Source: Faecalibacterium sp. I4-1-79 (GTDB taxonomy: Bacteria > Bacillota > Clostridia > Oscillospirales > Ruminococcaceae). Taken from it: a stretch of DNA of 64,000 bases. The notes beneath the pieces are model-generated. The model saw nothing but the letters and a program-made list of their open reading frames with translations, ran no database searches and was not told the origin of the DNA. The DNA is taken from NCBI RefSeq assembly GCF_023347235.1, contig NZ_CP094467.1, positions 2,418,001 to 2,482,000 on the forward strand, read 5' to 3'. The position numbers and the translations under genes are program-made. This document shows positions 1 through 6,590 of the stretch, piece by piece (the stretch's first letter is position 1; the number at the start of each line of letters is the position of its first letter).

Positions 1-7
1 GGTAAAA

Positions 8-50
8 CAGACAAAACGCCCGCCCCGGCATGACCGGGACGGGCGCTTTG
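8..50 (-). terminator. Rho-independent terminator after the 84-residue protein gene
   Basis: Read on the minus strand, a G+C-rich hairpin with arms CGCCCGTCCCGG and CCGGGGCGGGCG is followed by TTTTGTCTGTTTT. It lies about 40 bases past the stop of the small minus-strand gene and would end its transcript. Confidence 0.75.
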
Positions 51-91
51 CGTTTGCTATGACACTTATGGGATTAAGAGAATATCAGTGG

Positions 92-346
92 TCAGCCGGC
101 CACGCGCTCGGTGCGGCCTGCCTCCAGCATATAGCGCAGGAAGCCGGTCACGTCGGCAGGGTCGGTCACGGTGAGGTCAAAGCCCTTCTTGGGGGCAGTG
201 TCCATCATCTGCAGCATGGAGCATGCGGTAGCGTCCTTTTTCAGGTCGCAGGTCTTGCCGTTGTCCAGATGCAGCAGCACGCTGCCGTGGCTGGCAGAAA
301 GCTGGCGCATGAAACGTTCCTTATCAAAATACTCGATCCGAAGCAT
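92..346 (-). CDS. Small conserved-looking protein of unknown function (84 aa)
   Basis: I do not recognise this gene with certainty. It is supported by a textbook ribosome site (AAGGAGG) six bases before the ATG and by a terminator just after the stop. The protein is soluble with no signal or membrane segment. Its pattern (GSVLLHLDNGKTCDLK, a helix around SMLQMM, then FDLTVTD and a final helix) loosely recalls the HPr-like fold, but the phosphorylatable histidine motif of HPr is absent, so a phosphocarrier role is not claimed. It stands alone, divergent from the AraC-type regulator. Confidence 0.6.
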   Translation of the reverse strand: MLRIEYFDKERFMRQLSASHGSVLLHLDNGKTCDLKKDATACSMLQMMDTAPKKGFDLTVTDPADVTGFLRYMLEAGRTERVAG

Positions 347-615
347 AGGAATACCTCCTTGATGAAATGGTTTATGTTACACTTGCCGTCCAGTCCTCTT
401 TGGACAGGCGGCGGGAGAATAGCGGTTTTGCCCGGCAGTGGAAACGCTTGCACAGCTTGCGTCCCGGCTGCCTTGGTGCTATACTGAGCTTGGAAACTCT
501 GATAGGATAATACCACAAAACAATCGCAAATAATAGAACAGAACCGCATAGTATATGCAACAAAACCGGCATTGGCAAAAAACATTCAAAGTATTGCGGA
601 AAGGATTTGGTGAAT

Positions 616-1548
616 ATGGCATATCAGACAAGCTGTGCCTCTTATACCAGCGGCCGGGTGGGACTTTCCAGTGCTACTGCTGTGGTAGCCGATGCCGCCG
701 GGCGGGAGCAGACCCAGCACGGCAGCCCGCTGTTCCCTATTGCCTGCTATGCCGAGGATCTTTCCTGTTTTTCGGTGGCGTGGCACTGGCACGAGGAATT
801 TGAGTTCATTCTGGCGGCGCTGGGGCCTATCCATGTGGATGTGAACAAGACCCGACTGACCTTGCAGACCGGACAGGGCGTGTTTGTCAACTCCGGTGCG
901 CTGCACGCGGTAGAGCCTGCCGAGGACAGCGCGCTGCTGCACTCCGGCGTGTTTCAGCCCCGGCTGATCGGCGGCATGGACACCGTATTCTGGCAAAAGC
1001 TCATCCGCCCGCTTTTGCAGCCGGGCACGCCGCCCTTCTTTTTGCTGGATGAGGCCGTGCCATGGCAGCGGCAGGTGCTGCTCTGCCTGCGGGAGGCGTG
1101 GAAGGGCGTGGCGGACGAGCCTTTCGACTACGAGAACCGGGTGCGCTACCACCTTACCGCCGCCCTGCGGCTGCTCATTACCCAATGCGTCAGCGGCAAG
1201 GTGAAGGTATCGGAGCAGGAACAAATTGCCTCGGAGCGGATGAAACAGATGCTGCGCTATGTAGAGGAGCACTACGCCGAGGAGCTGACCGTGGAAAAGC
1301 TGGCCGGGTGCGTTGCCCTGAGCGAAAGCGCCTGCCTGCGCAGCTTCCGGCAGTTTCTGGGCATCACGCCCATCCAGTACGTCAAGCAGTTCCGGGTGGA
1401 AAAAGCCGCCGAGCTGCTGCGCTCCACCCGGCTCAAGACCGGCGAGGTGGGGCTGGAATGCGGCTTTTCGGACGCCAGCTACTTTATCAAGACCTTCCGG
1501 GAGATCAAGCACTGCACCCCCCGGGAGTACCGTATCCGCTTCTGCTGA
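616..1548 (+). CDS. AraC family transcriptional regulator with cupin sensor domain
   Basis: The N-terminal part (about residues 35-130) contains a cupin-like sensor with WHWHEEFEFI and NSGALHAVEP, which in this family binds a small ligand. The last 100 residues form the double helix-turn-helix AraC DNA-binding domain, with the hallmark signature LECGFSDASYFIKTFREIKH near the end. The start is uncertain: TTG 607, GTG 610 and ATG 616 are in frame behind GGAAAGGA; ATG 616 is preferred and gives 310 residues. It is divergent from the 84-residue gene and convergent with the acetyltransferase gene, with a family A repeat between. The regulated target and inducer cannot be read from the context. Confidence 0.85.
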   Translation: MAYQTSCASYTSGRVGLSSATAVVADAAGREQTQHGSPLFPIACYAEDLSCFSVAWHWHEEFEFILAALGPIHVDVNKTRLTLQTGQGVFVNSGALHAVEPAEDSALLHSGVFQPRLIGGMDTVFWQKLIRPLLQPGTPPFFLLDEAVPWQRQVLLCLREAWKGVADEPFDYENRVRYHLTAALRLLITQCVSGKVKVSEQEQIASERMKQMLRYVEEHYAEELTVEKLAGCVALSESACLRSFRQFLGITPIQYVKQFRVEKAAELLRSTRLKTGEVGLECGFSDASYFIKTFREIKHCTPREYRIRFC

Positions 1549-1580
1549 TGTGAAAGGTAAAAATGCCGAGCAGAACCGCA

Positions 1581-1740
1581 GAACTCCCCCAGTCACGGCT
1601 GCGCCGTGCCAGCCCCCTCTAAGATGGGGCCTTTGGCATAGCGATAAAGTTTCCTACTAAAGCGCAAAGTTTCCAAATGCGCCAGAGGCTCCCTCTCCGA
1701 GGGAGCTGGCAAAGCCGTTAGGCTTTGGCTGAGGGAGTTC
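1581..1740. repeat. Family A MITE-like palindromic repeat, copy A1
   Basis: About 160 bases with inverted ends: GAACTCCCCCAGTC at the left and, read inward from the right, GAACTCCCTCAGCC. Each end is followed by a short hairpin and then an AGCTCCCTC..GAGGGAGCT type hairpin. The middle contains AAGCGCAAAGTTT, also present in the copy near 56.4 kb. No open reading frame fits inside. It lies between two convergent genes. Confidence 0.75.
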
Positions 1741-1757
1741 ATTTCACTACTCCCCAT

Positions 1758-1798
1758 GAAAAATCAATGCCGGGCAGTCTGCGCGTTGCCCGGCATTG
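1758..1798 (-). terminator. Terminator of the AAC(3)-family gene
   Basis: On the minus strand AATGCCGGGCA and TGCCCGGCATT form a perfect stem followed by GATTTTTC, starting a few bases after the stop codon at 1801. The plus strand lacks a good T-run, so it mainly serves the minus-strand gene. Confidence 0.7.
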
Positions 1799-1800
1799 TA

Positions 1801-2598
1801 TTATAAAATTATCCCCTGCCAGCGCTCCGGCGGGATGACCGGCTCGGTGACAAAGGCTTCGGGGTTCGGGGCAAGAACATGGCGGGTGACCCGGAAAAGC
1901 CCCTCGGCGTCGCACAAAATGCAGCTTGCATCGCCAAGTTTTGTGTTCCGGGCTGCGCCGCAGTCCAGATATGCCTGCTCCAGCTTGACGAAATCCTCCG
2001 AGATATGTGGCTGCTGCGCGTTGTAGTGACGACGCATATAGACGTTGTGCTGCACCCCGGCTTCGTCCACCACGGTCATCTGCATGGGCTTGTCGGTCAG
2101 GCGGTTCGGCACGTTCAGTACCTCCTCCACGCTATGGATAAAGGTGTTGCGGGCGTGGGTGACCCCCAGCAGCAGCACCTTGCCGTGGGCTGCCCGCAGG
2201 CGGTCGTAGCAGCCGCCGGGGGTGCAGGGGGTGTTTGCGTCCAGTTCCCCTTCCAGATACGCAGCCGCTCCCTTGCCATAGGCCGCCATGCTGTGGGTGG
2301 GGTGCAGCGAGCGCAGCACGCCGGGGCGCTGCCGGAACAGCTCCGGCAGAATGCCCACGCAGCAGGGGCTGCGGCGCACATCAAACACCCGGTTCTCCTC
2401 GTTGATGAACCGCCATGTGTGGGTGGGCAGCAGCAGCAAGCCCTCCGCAAAAAACTCCATCCATGCGTCCAGAACCGTGTCTGCGCCACCCTCCACCGGG
2501 CCGATGGACTTCATGGAGGAATGGATCAGGATAGTCTCGTTCCCTGTCAGCCCCATCGCGGCAAGGTCGTGCTTGAGGTCAGCCTTTGTATATGCCAT
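1801..2598 (-). CDS. AAC(3)-family aminoglycoside N-acetyltransferase-like protein
   Basis: This 265-residue protein has the layout of the antibiotic N-acetyltransferase family (AAC(3), YokD, FrbF), which uses acetyl-CoA to acetylate an amine. Visible family features are the N-terminal LIHSSMKSIGPVEGGADTVLDA, the LLLPTHTW strand, RSLHPTHSMAAYGKGA with a histidine and serine near the CoA site, and HSVEEVLNVPN. AAGGAG lies before the ATG and a terminator follows the stop. Chromosomal members of this family often have unknown substrates, so drug resistance should not be assumed. It is monocistronic, convergent with the AraC gene and divergent from the GntR-type regulator. Confidence 0.85.
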   Translation of the reverse strand: MAYTKADLKHDLAAMGLTGNETILIHSSMKSIGPVEGGADTVLDAWMEFFAEGLLLLPTHTWRFINEENRVFDVRRSPCCVGILPELFRQRPGVLRSLHPTHSMAAYGKGAAAYLEGELDANTPCTPGGCYDRLRAAHGKVLLLGVTHARNTFIHSVEEVLNVPNRLTDKPMQMTVVDEAGVQHNVYMRRHYNAQQPHISEDFVKLEQAYLDCGAARNTKLGDASCILCDAEGLFRVTRHVLAPNPEAFVTEPVIPPERWQGIIL

Positions 2599-2758
2599 GT
2601 CATTTCTCCTTTTCGGGCGTTTTTGTTTACCTCCAGTTTACCGCCTTTCGGGCAGCAAAGCAAGCATACACGCAAAAAGGCACATGCCCTGCCGCATCTG
2701 CCGGAGACGATCCGGTATCTGTGGGGTATTTGTCCTTTCAGCTTTTTCAGCAAAATCC

Positions 2759-2766
2759 TGTATACA
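2759..2766. promoter_or_regulatory. Secondary TGTATACA operator-like site
   Basis: TGTATACA, within CCTGTATACAATATT, repeats the core of the stronger palindrome at 2964-2979. It sits between the acetyltransferase gene (start 2598) and the GntR gene. I see nothing else in 2599-2960 apart from low-complexity A+T-rich sequence; no gene fits there. Confidence 0.35.
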
Positions 2767-2963
2767 ATATTTCAACCCGCAGTGTTGCCGCAACAGTCAG
2801 CGCCGTGCTTTTCTATTGTAATATTTGACAGTTATTCTCTGTTTTCTTTATGCATTTGATACAACAGCCGCTTGATTGCGGCATTTCATCAGCACTTTTC
2901 CCGCATTGCAAAGTGGTATATCCGTTTTTTCGATTCAGGAGCAGCTCTGTGTGTGAGCGCAAG

Positions 2964-2979
2964 CACTTGTATACAAGTG
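2964..2979. promoter_or_regulatory. Perfect 16-bp palindrome, likely GntR/FCD operator
   Basis: CACTTGTATACAAGTG is a perfect palindrome lying 25 bases upstream of the -35 box of the adjacent GntR-type gene. TTGTATACAA cores are typical of operators of FadR/FCD-type GntR regulators, so self-regulation is the simplest reading. Confidence 0.6.
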
Positions 2980-3003
2980 TTCAAACAAAGTTCCGTTCCA
3001 GCA

Positions 3004-3032
3004 TTGACATTCCGCTGTCAGAACGGTACAAT
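3004..3032 (+). promoter_or_regulatory. Sigma-A type promoter of the GntR gene
   Basis: TTGACA, a 17-base spacer, then TACAAT. It lies about 40 bases before the start codon at 3073 and just downstream of the palindromic operator candidate. Confidence 0.75.
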
Positions 3033-3072
3033 GATAATAAGATTATATTTACCGGATAAATGGAGAACGACT

Positions 3073-3771
3073 ATGGCTACATTACAGCACACGGATGAGC
3101 TCTATCATATTCTCGAGGACGAGATCTGCGCGTTGAAGATCCTGCCCGGGGAAGCACTGAGCGAGAACCAACTGTGCAAGCGGTTCGGTGTTTCGCGCAC
3201 CCCCATCCGCAGCGTTTTGCAGCGGCTGGAGCAGAACCGCTTTGTGCAGATCATCCCCTGCAAGGGCACCATCGTCACCGCCATTGATATTGGCGTGGTG
3301 GATCAGCTCATCTTCCAGCGTGTTGCGGTGGAGGGCATGGTGTTCCGGGATTTTGTGCAGAGCTGCTCGCCCATGGAGATCCTTGCGGTAGAACACCTTT
3401 ATAATGTGCTGCTGGAGGCCGCTGCGGGGCGCAGCGACCCGCAAAACTTTGATTTCAACCACTTCCTCAGCTGCGACCTTGCCATGCACGAGTACTGGTT
3501 CCGCAAGACCAGCAAGGAGTACCTTTGGGAGCAGATAACCCGCCCGCAGGCAGACTATTCCCGCTTTATCCGTCTGGACATCGTAGGCGCGCGCAACGTG
3601 CCCAGCGTTGTCAGCGAGCACGCCGAGATGCTGCGTATTCTGCGGGAGAAGGATCTGGACGCCATTGAGCCGCTGATGCGTACCCACCTGTACGGCGGCG
3701 TGAGCCGCATGGGCAGCAAGGTCTACTCGGACGAATACCGCGTCTACTTCAAGCTGCCAGAGGGCAAATAA
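3073..3771 (+). CDS. GntR family transcriptional regulator, FCD (FadR) subfamily
   Basis: The 232-residue protein has an N-terminal winged helix-turn-helix (residues 8-70, with GEALSENQLCKRFGVSRTPI and a wing at FVQIIPCKGTIVT). An all-helical C-terminal ligand-binding FCD-like domain follows, with the D..H...H-type pattern around DLAMHEYWF and SEHAEMLRILRE. An in-frame extension reaches upstream to 2872, but it runs through the promoter, so ATG 3073 behind GGAGA is the real start. FCD regulators usually respond to sugar acids or other organic acids. No metabolic operon is attached, so its targets may lie elsewhere. Confidence 0.88.
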   Translation: MATLQHTDELYHILEDEICALKILPGEALSENQLCKRFGVSRTPIRSVLQRLEQNRFVQIIPCKGTIVTAIDIGVVDQLIFQRVAVEGMVFRDFVQSCSPMEILAVEHLYNVLLEAAAGRSDPQNFDFNHFLSCDLAMHEYWFRKTSKEYLWEQITRPQADYSRFIRLDIVGARNVPSVVSEHAEMLRILREKDLDAIEPLMRTHLYGGVSRMGSKVYSDEYRVYFKLPEGK

Positions 3772-3776
3772 TAAAA

Positions 3777-3812
3777 AGGTCGCTGCACAGTCTCCTGTAC
3801 AACGACCTTTTT
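3777..3812 (+). terminator. Terminator of the GntR gene
   Basis: GGTCGCTGCACAG and CTGTACAACGACC pair around a 4-base loop and are followed by a run of T. It starts a few bases after the stop codon. Confidence 0.8.
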
Positions 3813-3813
3813 C

Positions 3814-3887
3814 TGGTTGCGCCAGCAGGAGTCGAACCTACGATGGGGGAGTCAAAGTCCCCTGCCTTACCGCTTGGCGATGGCGCA
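3814..3887 (-). tRNA. tRNA-Gln (anticodon TTG)
   Basis: Read on the minus strand the gene begins TGCGCCA, pairs with TGGCGCA at the 3' end, and carries an encoded ACCA tail. The anticodon stem GGGGA/TCCCC encloses CTTTGAC, giving anticodon TTG, which reads CAA glutamine codons. The T arm contains GGTTCGACTCC. All arms are of normal size. Confidence 0.93.
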
Positions 3888-4296
3888 TCATGCAAGATAG
3901 TATAACATATTTTCCGCTTTTCCACAAGAGGTGTGCCACGTTTTTGCCGCTTTTTTCTGTGCGCTGCCTGCTACATTTGCGGCGGTTCGAGTCGTTTTTT
4001 GGCTTTGCGGCAAAGGTTTTGCTTTTTCCATATCCTGCCATGTTTTTACGAAAGGTAAGTTTTGCGGGATGCGTTTTTCAAAAAGCGCAGTCTACACGGG
4101 CATAAATTTTATCTTGCAAAGGTGAAATTTATTTTTTTCTTGATTTTTCTTATTATTTTCTCAAAAGACTGTATTTTTTGTTGCGGTTCTGGTACACTGG
4201 ATGTGATAAAAATAAGTTGAAGAAACTTCTCCTGCGTCCGGGCTGCACCCGGGCGAGGCAGTGTCTCCATCTTTGTGAAGGAAAGCGAGGGATCTC
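3888..4296. other. Gene-free A+T-rich stretch upstream of the surface protein
   Basis: No gene is supported here. The last 150 bases are strikingly A+T-rich. A possible promoter is TTGCGG at 4181, 17 bases, then TGATAA at 4204, which would drive the surface protein and double-glycine peptide pair. The first half, next to the tRNA, shows nothing I can name. Confidence 0.4.
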
Positions 4297-4755
4297 ATGA
4301 AAAAATTCCTGAAAACGCTGGTGGTCGTGCTTTGCCTGTTCACGCTGCTGTGCTGCGCACTGCCGGCTGCATTTGCTGCCGACAAAACTTCAGGGAGCAA
4401 AAAGGAAGAGAACGTGTACGCCATTGGTATGGATGCCCAAGGCGGCATCTGCTCTACCGTGGTCACCTACACGAACCTGTCCGGCAAACTGGAGAGCACG
4501 CCTGAGCAGCCTACCATGACGGGCTACACCTTTGACGGCTGGTACACCGAGCCGGTGGGCGGCAGCAAGGTGACCACCTCCACCGTGTTCACCTCCGATG
4601 CCACCATCTACGCCCACTGGACTGCCAAGGCCAGTACCACTACCGTACTGCAGCCCACCACCCAGCCTGCCACTGGACAGTGGCAAAAGTATGTAGGGCC
4701 TGCACTTGTGGCCGGTGCCCTGCTTACTACTCTGCTGGTCGCCACCATGTTCTGA
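4297..4755 (+). CDS. Secreted or cell-surface protein with one InlB B-repeat
   Basis: This 152-residue protein has an N-terminal signal peptide (residues 1-28, ending AFA). One Listeria-Bacteroides (InlB B/Flg_new) repeat follows at about residues 58-110, recognisable from GYTFDGWYTEPVGGSKV and ATIYAHW. After a Thr/Gln/Pro-rich linker comes a C-terminal hydrophobic segment (about 131-151) that could anchor it in the membrane. There is no LPXTG motif and no basic tail. InlB-type repeats are beta-grasp modules common in adhesins. It is 46 bases upstream of the MAM-leader peptide and probably in the same transcript, so the two may act together at the cell surface. Function unknown. Confidence 0.75.
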   Translation: MKKFLKTLVVVLCLFTLLCCALPAAFAADKTSGSKKEENVYAIGMDAQGGICSTVVTYTNLSGKLESTPEQPTMTGYTFDGWYTEPVGGSKVTTSTVFTSDATIYAHWTAKASTTTVLQPTTQPATGQWQKYVGPALVAGALLTTLLVATMF

Positions 4756-4801
4756 ACACTGCTGTAAACGCAATGATACCATTGAAGAAAGGGATCTTAC
4801 C

Positions 4802-5035
4802 ATGACTACTTCTACCATGAAAATGCCCGCCAGCTATTCCGCTATCGAAGCCGAGGAGATGACCTATCTGGACGGCGGCGCCAGCAACGCTTATCAGGCC
4901 TTCCTGGACGTTGGTAAGGTGTTCAACTACATCGCCCGCATCTTCTCCGGTGCAAGCTCCATCATCAACAACGTCAACGTCATTTACCAGTCCTTTGTAT
5001 CGCTGAACAGCCTGCTGGGCAGCTTCGGCAAGTAA
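4802..5035 (+). CDS. Double-glycine peptide with MAM-type leader
   Basis: This 77-residue peptide has a leader ending in EAEEMTYLDGG (Gly25-Gly26) and a 51-residue hydrophobic, Ser/Asn-rich core with no cysteine. Double-glycine leaders are cut and exported by peptidase-containing ABC transporters. The leader segment MPASYSAIEAEEMTYLDGGA closely matches, from memory, the start of Faecalibacterium MAM (MPANYS.IAENEMTYVNGGA), but the core is much shorter than MAM and different. Start 4802 has AAAGGGA seven bases upstream; a second Met at 4817 would match MAM's own start more exactly. An in-frame extension to 4706 overlaps the upstream gene and is rejected. A strong terminator follows. No transporter or immunity gene is adjacent. 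It could be a bacteriocin-like or signalling peptide. Confidence 0.8.
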   Translation: MTTSTMKMPASYSAIEAEEMTYLDGGASNAYQAFLDVGKVFNYIARIFSGASSIINNVNVIYQSFVSLNSLLGSFGK

Positions 5036-5059
5036 AAGGATCACCCCCAAAGTTTGGAT

Positions 5060-5104
5060 ACGGGAGCCGCGCTTTTTTCGAAAAAGTGCGGCTCCCGTTT
5101 TTCG
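5060..5104 (+). terminator. Terminator after the double-glycine peptide
   Basis: ACGGGAGCCG and CGGCTCCCGT, extended by complementary GCTTTTTT/AAAAAGTG arms, form a long stem followed by TTTTTC. Confidence 0.85.
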
Positions 5105-5282
5105 TAGGCGCACTGATTCAGTGCATTACTGCGCAGAACTTCGCACCCCAGAATTATGAAGGGAAATTTTAACAATTCTGTGGTATATTGCCTTCTTTTT
5201 AGGTGTTTTACATATAAAATAAAAAAATTTGCGATATTTTTTCGGCTTTATCTCTTGATTTTGTGTCCGATTTGTTATATTG

Positions 5283-5311
5283 TTGTTACAGGGAGTGTGC
5301 TAAAATAAGAT
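5283..5311 (+). promoter_or_regulatory. Probable promoter of the pilus operon
   Basis: TTGTTA, 17 bases, TAAGAT, in an otherwise gene-free A+T-rich stretch (5105-5441). The predicted leader of about 120 bases starts with a hairpin: GTC..TCCA..CGCG and CGCG.TGGA.GAC, around 5323-5355. A T-rich tract follows, so weak attenuation is possible. The first coding gene has only a weak GGGAG ribosome site. Confidence 0.5.
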
Positions 5312-5441
5312 AGTTTATAAAAGGTCTCTCCAGCCGCGCAAATCGCGTGGAGACAAGCGATTTTTCAGGCATTTTCTTTAAGTTTTTTCGGTATTTTCGA
5401 AAGAAATTTCGTTATCTTTACATTCGGGAGTTTGTACGCAA

Positions 5442-5981
5442 ATGGCAGATCGTGAACTGCGGCGGATGCACCGCGCTGAACTAATAGAGATCATCTATGC
5501 GCTGAAACAGAGCGAGGACCAGCTCAAGGCGCAGAACGCTGCGCTCACCGCGCAGCTGCAGGACCGGCAGCTCCGGCTGGAAAGCGCTGGTTCCATCGCG
5601 CAGGCCGCGCTGGAGCTGAACAACGTGTTCGCCGCCGCACAGGCCGCCGCCGATGACTATCTGCATTCGGTACAGGCCAGCGTTGCGGACACCAACGCCA
5701 CCGCTGCCAACACCCTTTCGCAGGCACGCAGCGAGGCTAAACGCATTCTGGAACAGGCACAGGCAGACGCCGACAGTCTGAAAGCGCAGGCGCAGCAGGA
5801 ATGCGATGCTATGACCGCCGCCGCCGCACAAAAGCGCACCCAGACCGAGGCTGACTGCAAGGCCATGGTAGAGCGCGCCGAGCAGGAGGTGCAGCAGCGT
5901 TGGCAGGCATTTGACCACAAGGCCAACGAGTTGCTGGACCAGTACCGCAGCACAGACGGCCTGCCTTCGGAGGAATCATGA
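5442..5981 (+). CDS. Coiled-coil protein at head of the pilus operon
   Basis: This 179-residue, almost wholly helical protein is rich in Ala, Gln and Glu. Heptad-like coiled coil covers about residues 20-60 and 85-165 (QARSEAKRILEQAQADADS). There is no signal peptide or membrane segment. It resembles the DivIVA-like or 'DNA repair' annotated coiled-coil proteins that often precede signal peptidase genes in clostridial pilus clusters; that comparison is from memory. Its stop overlaps the start of the signal peptidase gene (ATGA), so the two are translationally coupled. A scaffolding or positioning role for pilus assembly is an inference. Confidence 0.7.
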   Translation: MADRELRRMHRAELIEIIYALKQSEDQLKAQNAALTAQLQDRQLRLESAGSIAQAALELNNVFAAAQAAADDYLHSVQASVADTNATAANTLSQARSEAKRILEQAQADADSLKAQAQQECDAMTAAAAQKRTQTEADCKAMVERAEQEVQQRWQAFDHKANELLDQYRSTDGLPSEES

Positions 5982-6568
5982 AAAAACGCGATATCCGGTT
6001 CGCTTCCATCCCTTCCACCGAGGAAGTGGCCGCAGAACGTGAGCGTCTTGCGTACCAGAGCCGCTACCAGCGGGTGCTGCGCAGTACGATCTATATTCTG
6101 GTGGTGGTAGCCGCAGTAGCCGTGCTGCTGGCTACGCTGTTTTTGCCGGTGCTTCAGGTCTCTGGCGACAGCATGAACCCTACGTTGAATGACAAGGACA
6201 TTATCCTGCTGGTAAAATCCAACCACATTGAAAACGGTGAGTTATGCGGGTTTTACTGGCAGAACAAGCTGCTGCTCAAGCGCATCATCGGGCAGCCCGG
6301 TGATGTGATCGATATGGACGTGAACGGCGTGGTCTCGGTAAACGGCGTGGCGCTGGACGAACCCTATGTGGACGCGCTGACCGTGGGCGAATGCGACATT
6401 CGGTTCCCCTATCAGGTGCCGGAAAACCGCTACTTCGTGCTGGGCGACCACCGCTCCACCTCCATCGACAGCCGCAGCAGCGTGATAGGCTGCGTTGAAA
6501 AAAGCCAGATCGTTGGCAGGGTTTTTCTAAGGATATGGCCCTTGTCCAGCTTCTCGTTGATCCATTGA
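5978..6568 (+). CDS. lepB: Signal peptidase I, pilus-operon copy
   Basis: A type I signal peptidase of 196 residues with one membrane segment (about 36-57). The catalytic serine is in GDSMNPTL (Ser65) and the lysine general base in LLLKRIIGQPGD (Lys101). The conserved GDHRSTSIDSR box lies near the end. It cleaves signal peptides of exported proteins outside the membrane. It sits between the coiled-coil gene and the three sortase-substrate genes, so it is probably the dedicated peptidase for the pilins, as in other Gram-positive pilus loci. The cytoplasmic N-terminus before the membrane segment is fairly long (35 residues). Confidence 0.92.
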   Translation: MKKRDIRFASIPSTEEVAAERERLAYQSRYQRVLRSTIYILVVVAAVAVLLATLFLPVLQVSGDSMNPTLNDKDIILLVKSNHIENGELCGFYWQNKLLLKRIIGQPGDVIDMDVNGVVSVNGVALDEPYVDALTVGECDIRFPYQVPENRYFVLGDHRSTSIDSRSSVIGCVEKSQIVGRVFLRIWPLSSFSLIH

Positions 6569-6590
6569 CCCCGGGAGGAGGTATTCCGTT

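Noticed and set aside
92-346. HPr phosphocarrier
   Set aside because: The fold resemblance is weak and the active-site histidine motif is missing.
2872-3072. N-terminal extension of the GntR regulator
   Set aside because: The extended frame covers the palindromic operator and promoter and has no ribosome site; ATG 3073 with GGAGA fits family length.
4706-4801. Longer start for the double-glycine peptide
   Set aside because: It overlaps the upstream surface protein gene and would hide the leader; the internal ATG has its own ribosome site.
5312-5441. c-di-GMP riboswitch in the pilus leader
   Set aside because: A hairpin exists, but the conserved c-di-GMP-I core sequence is not present.
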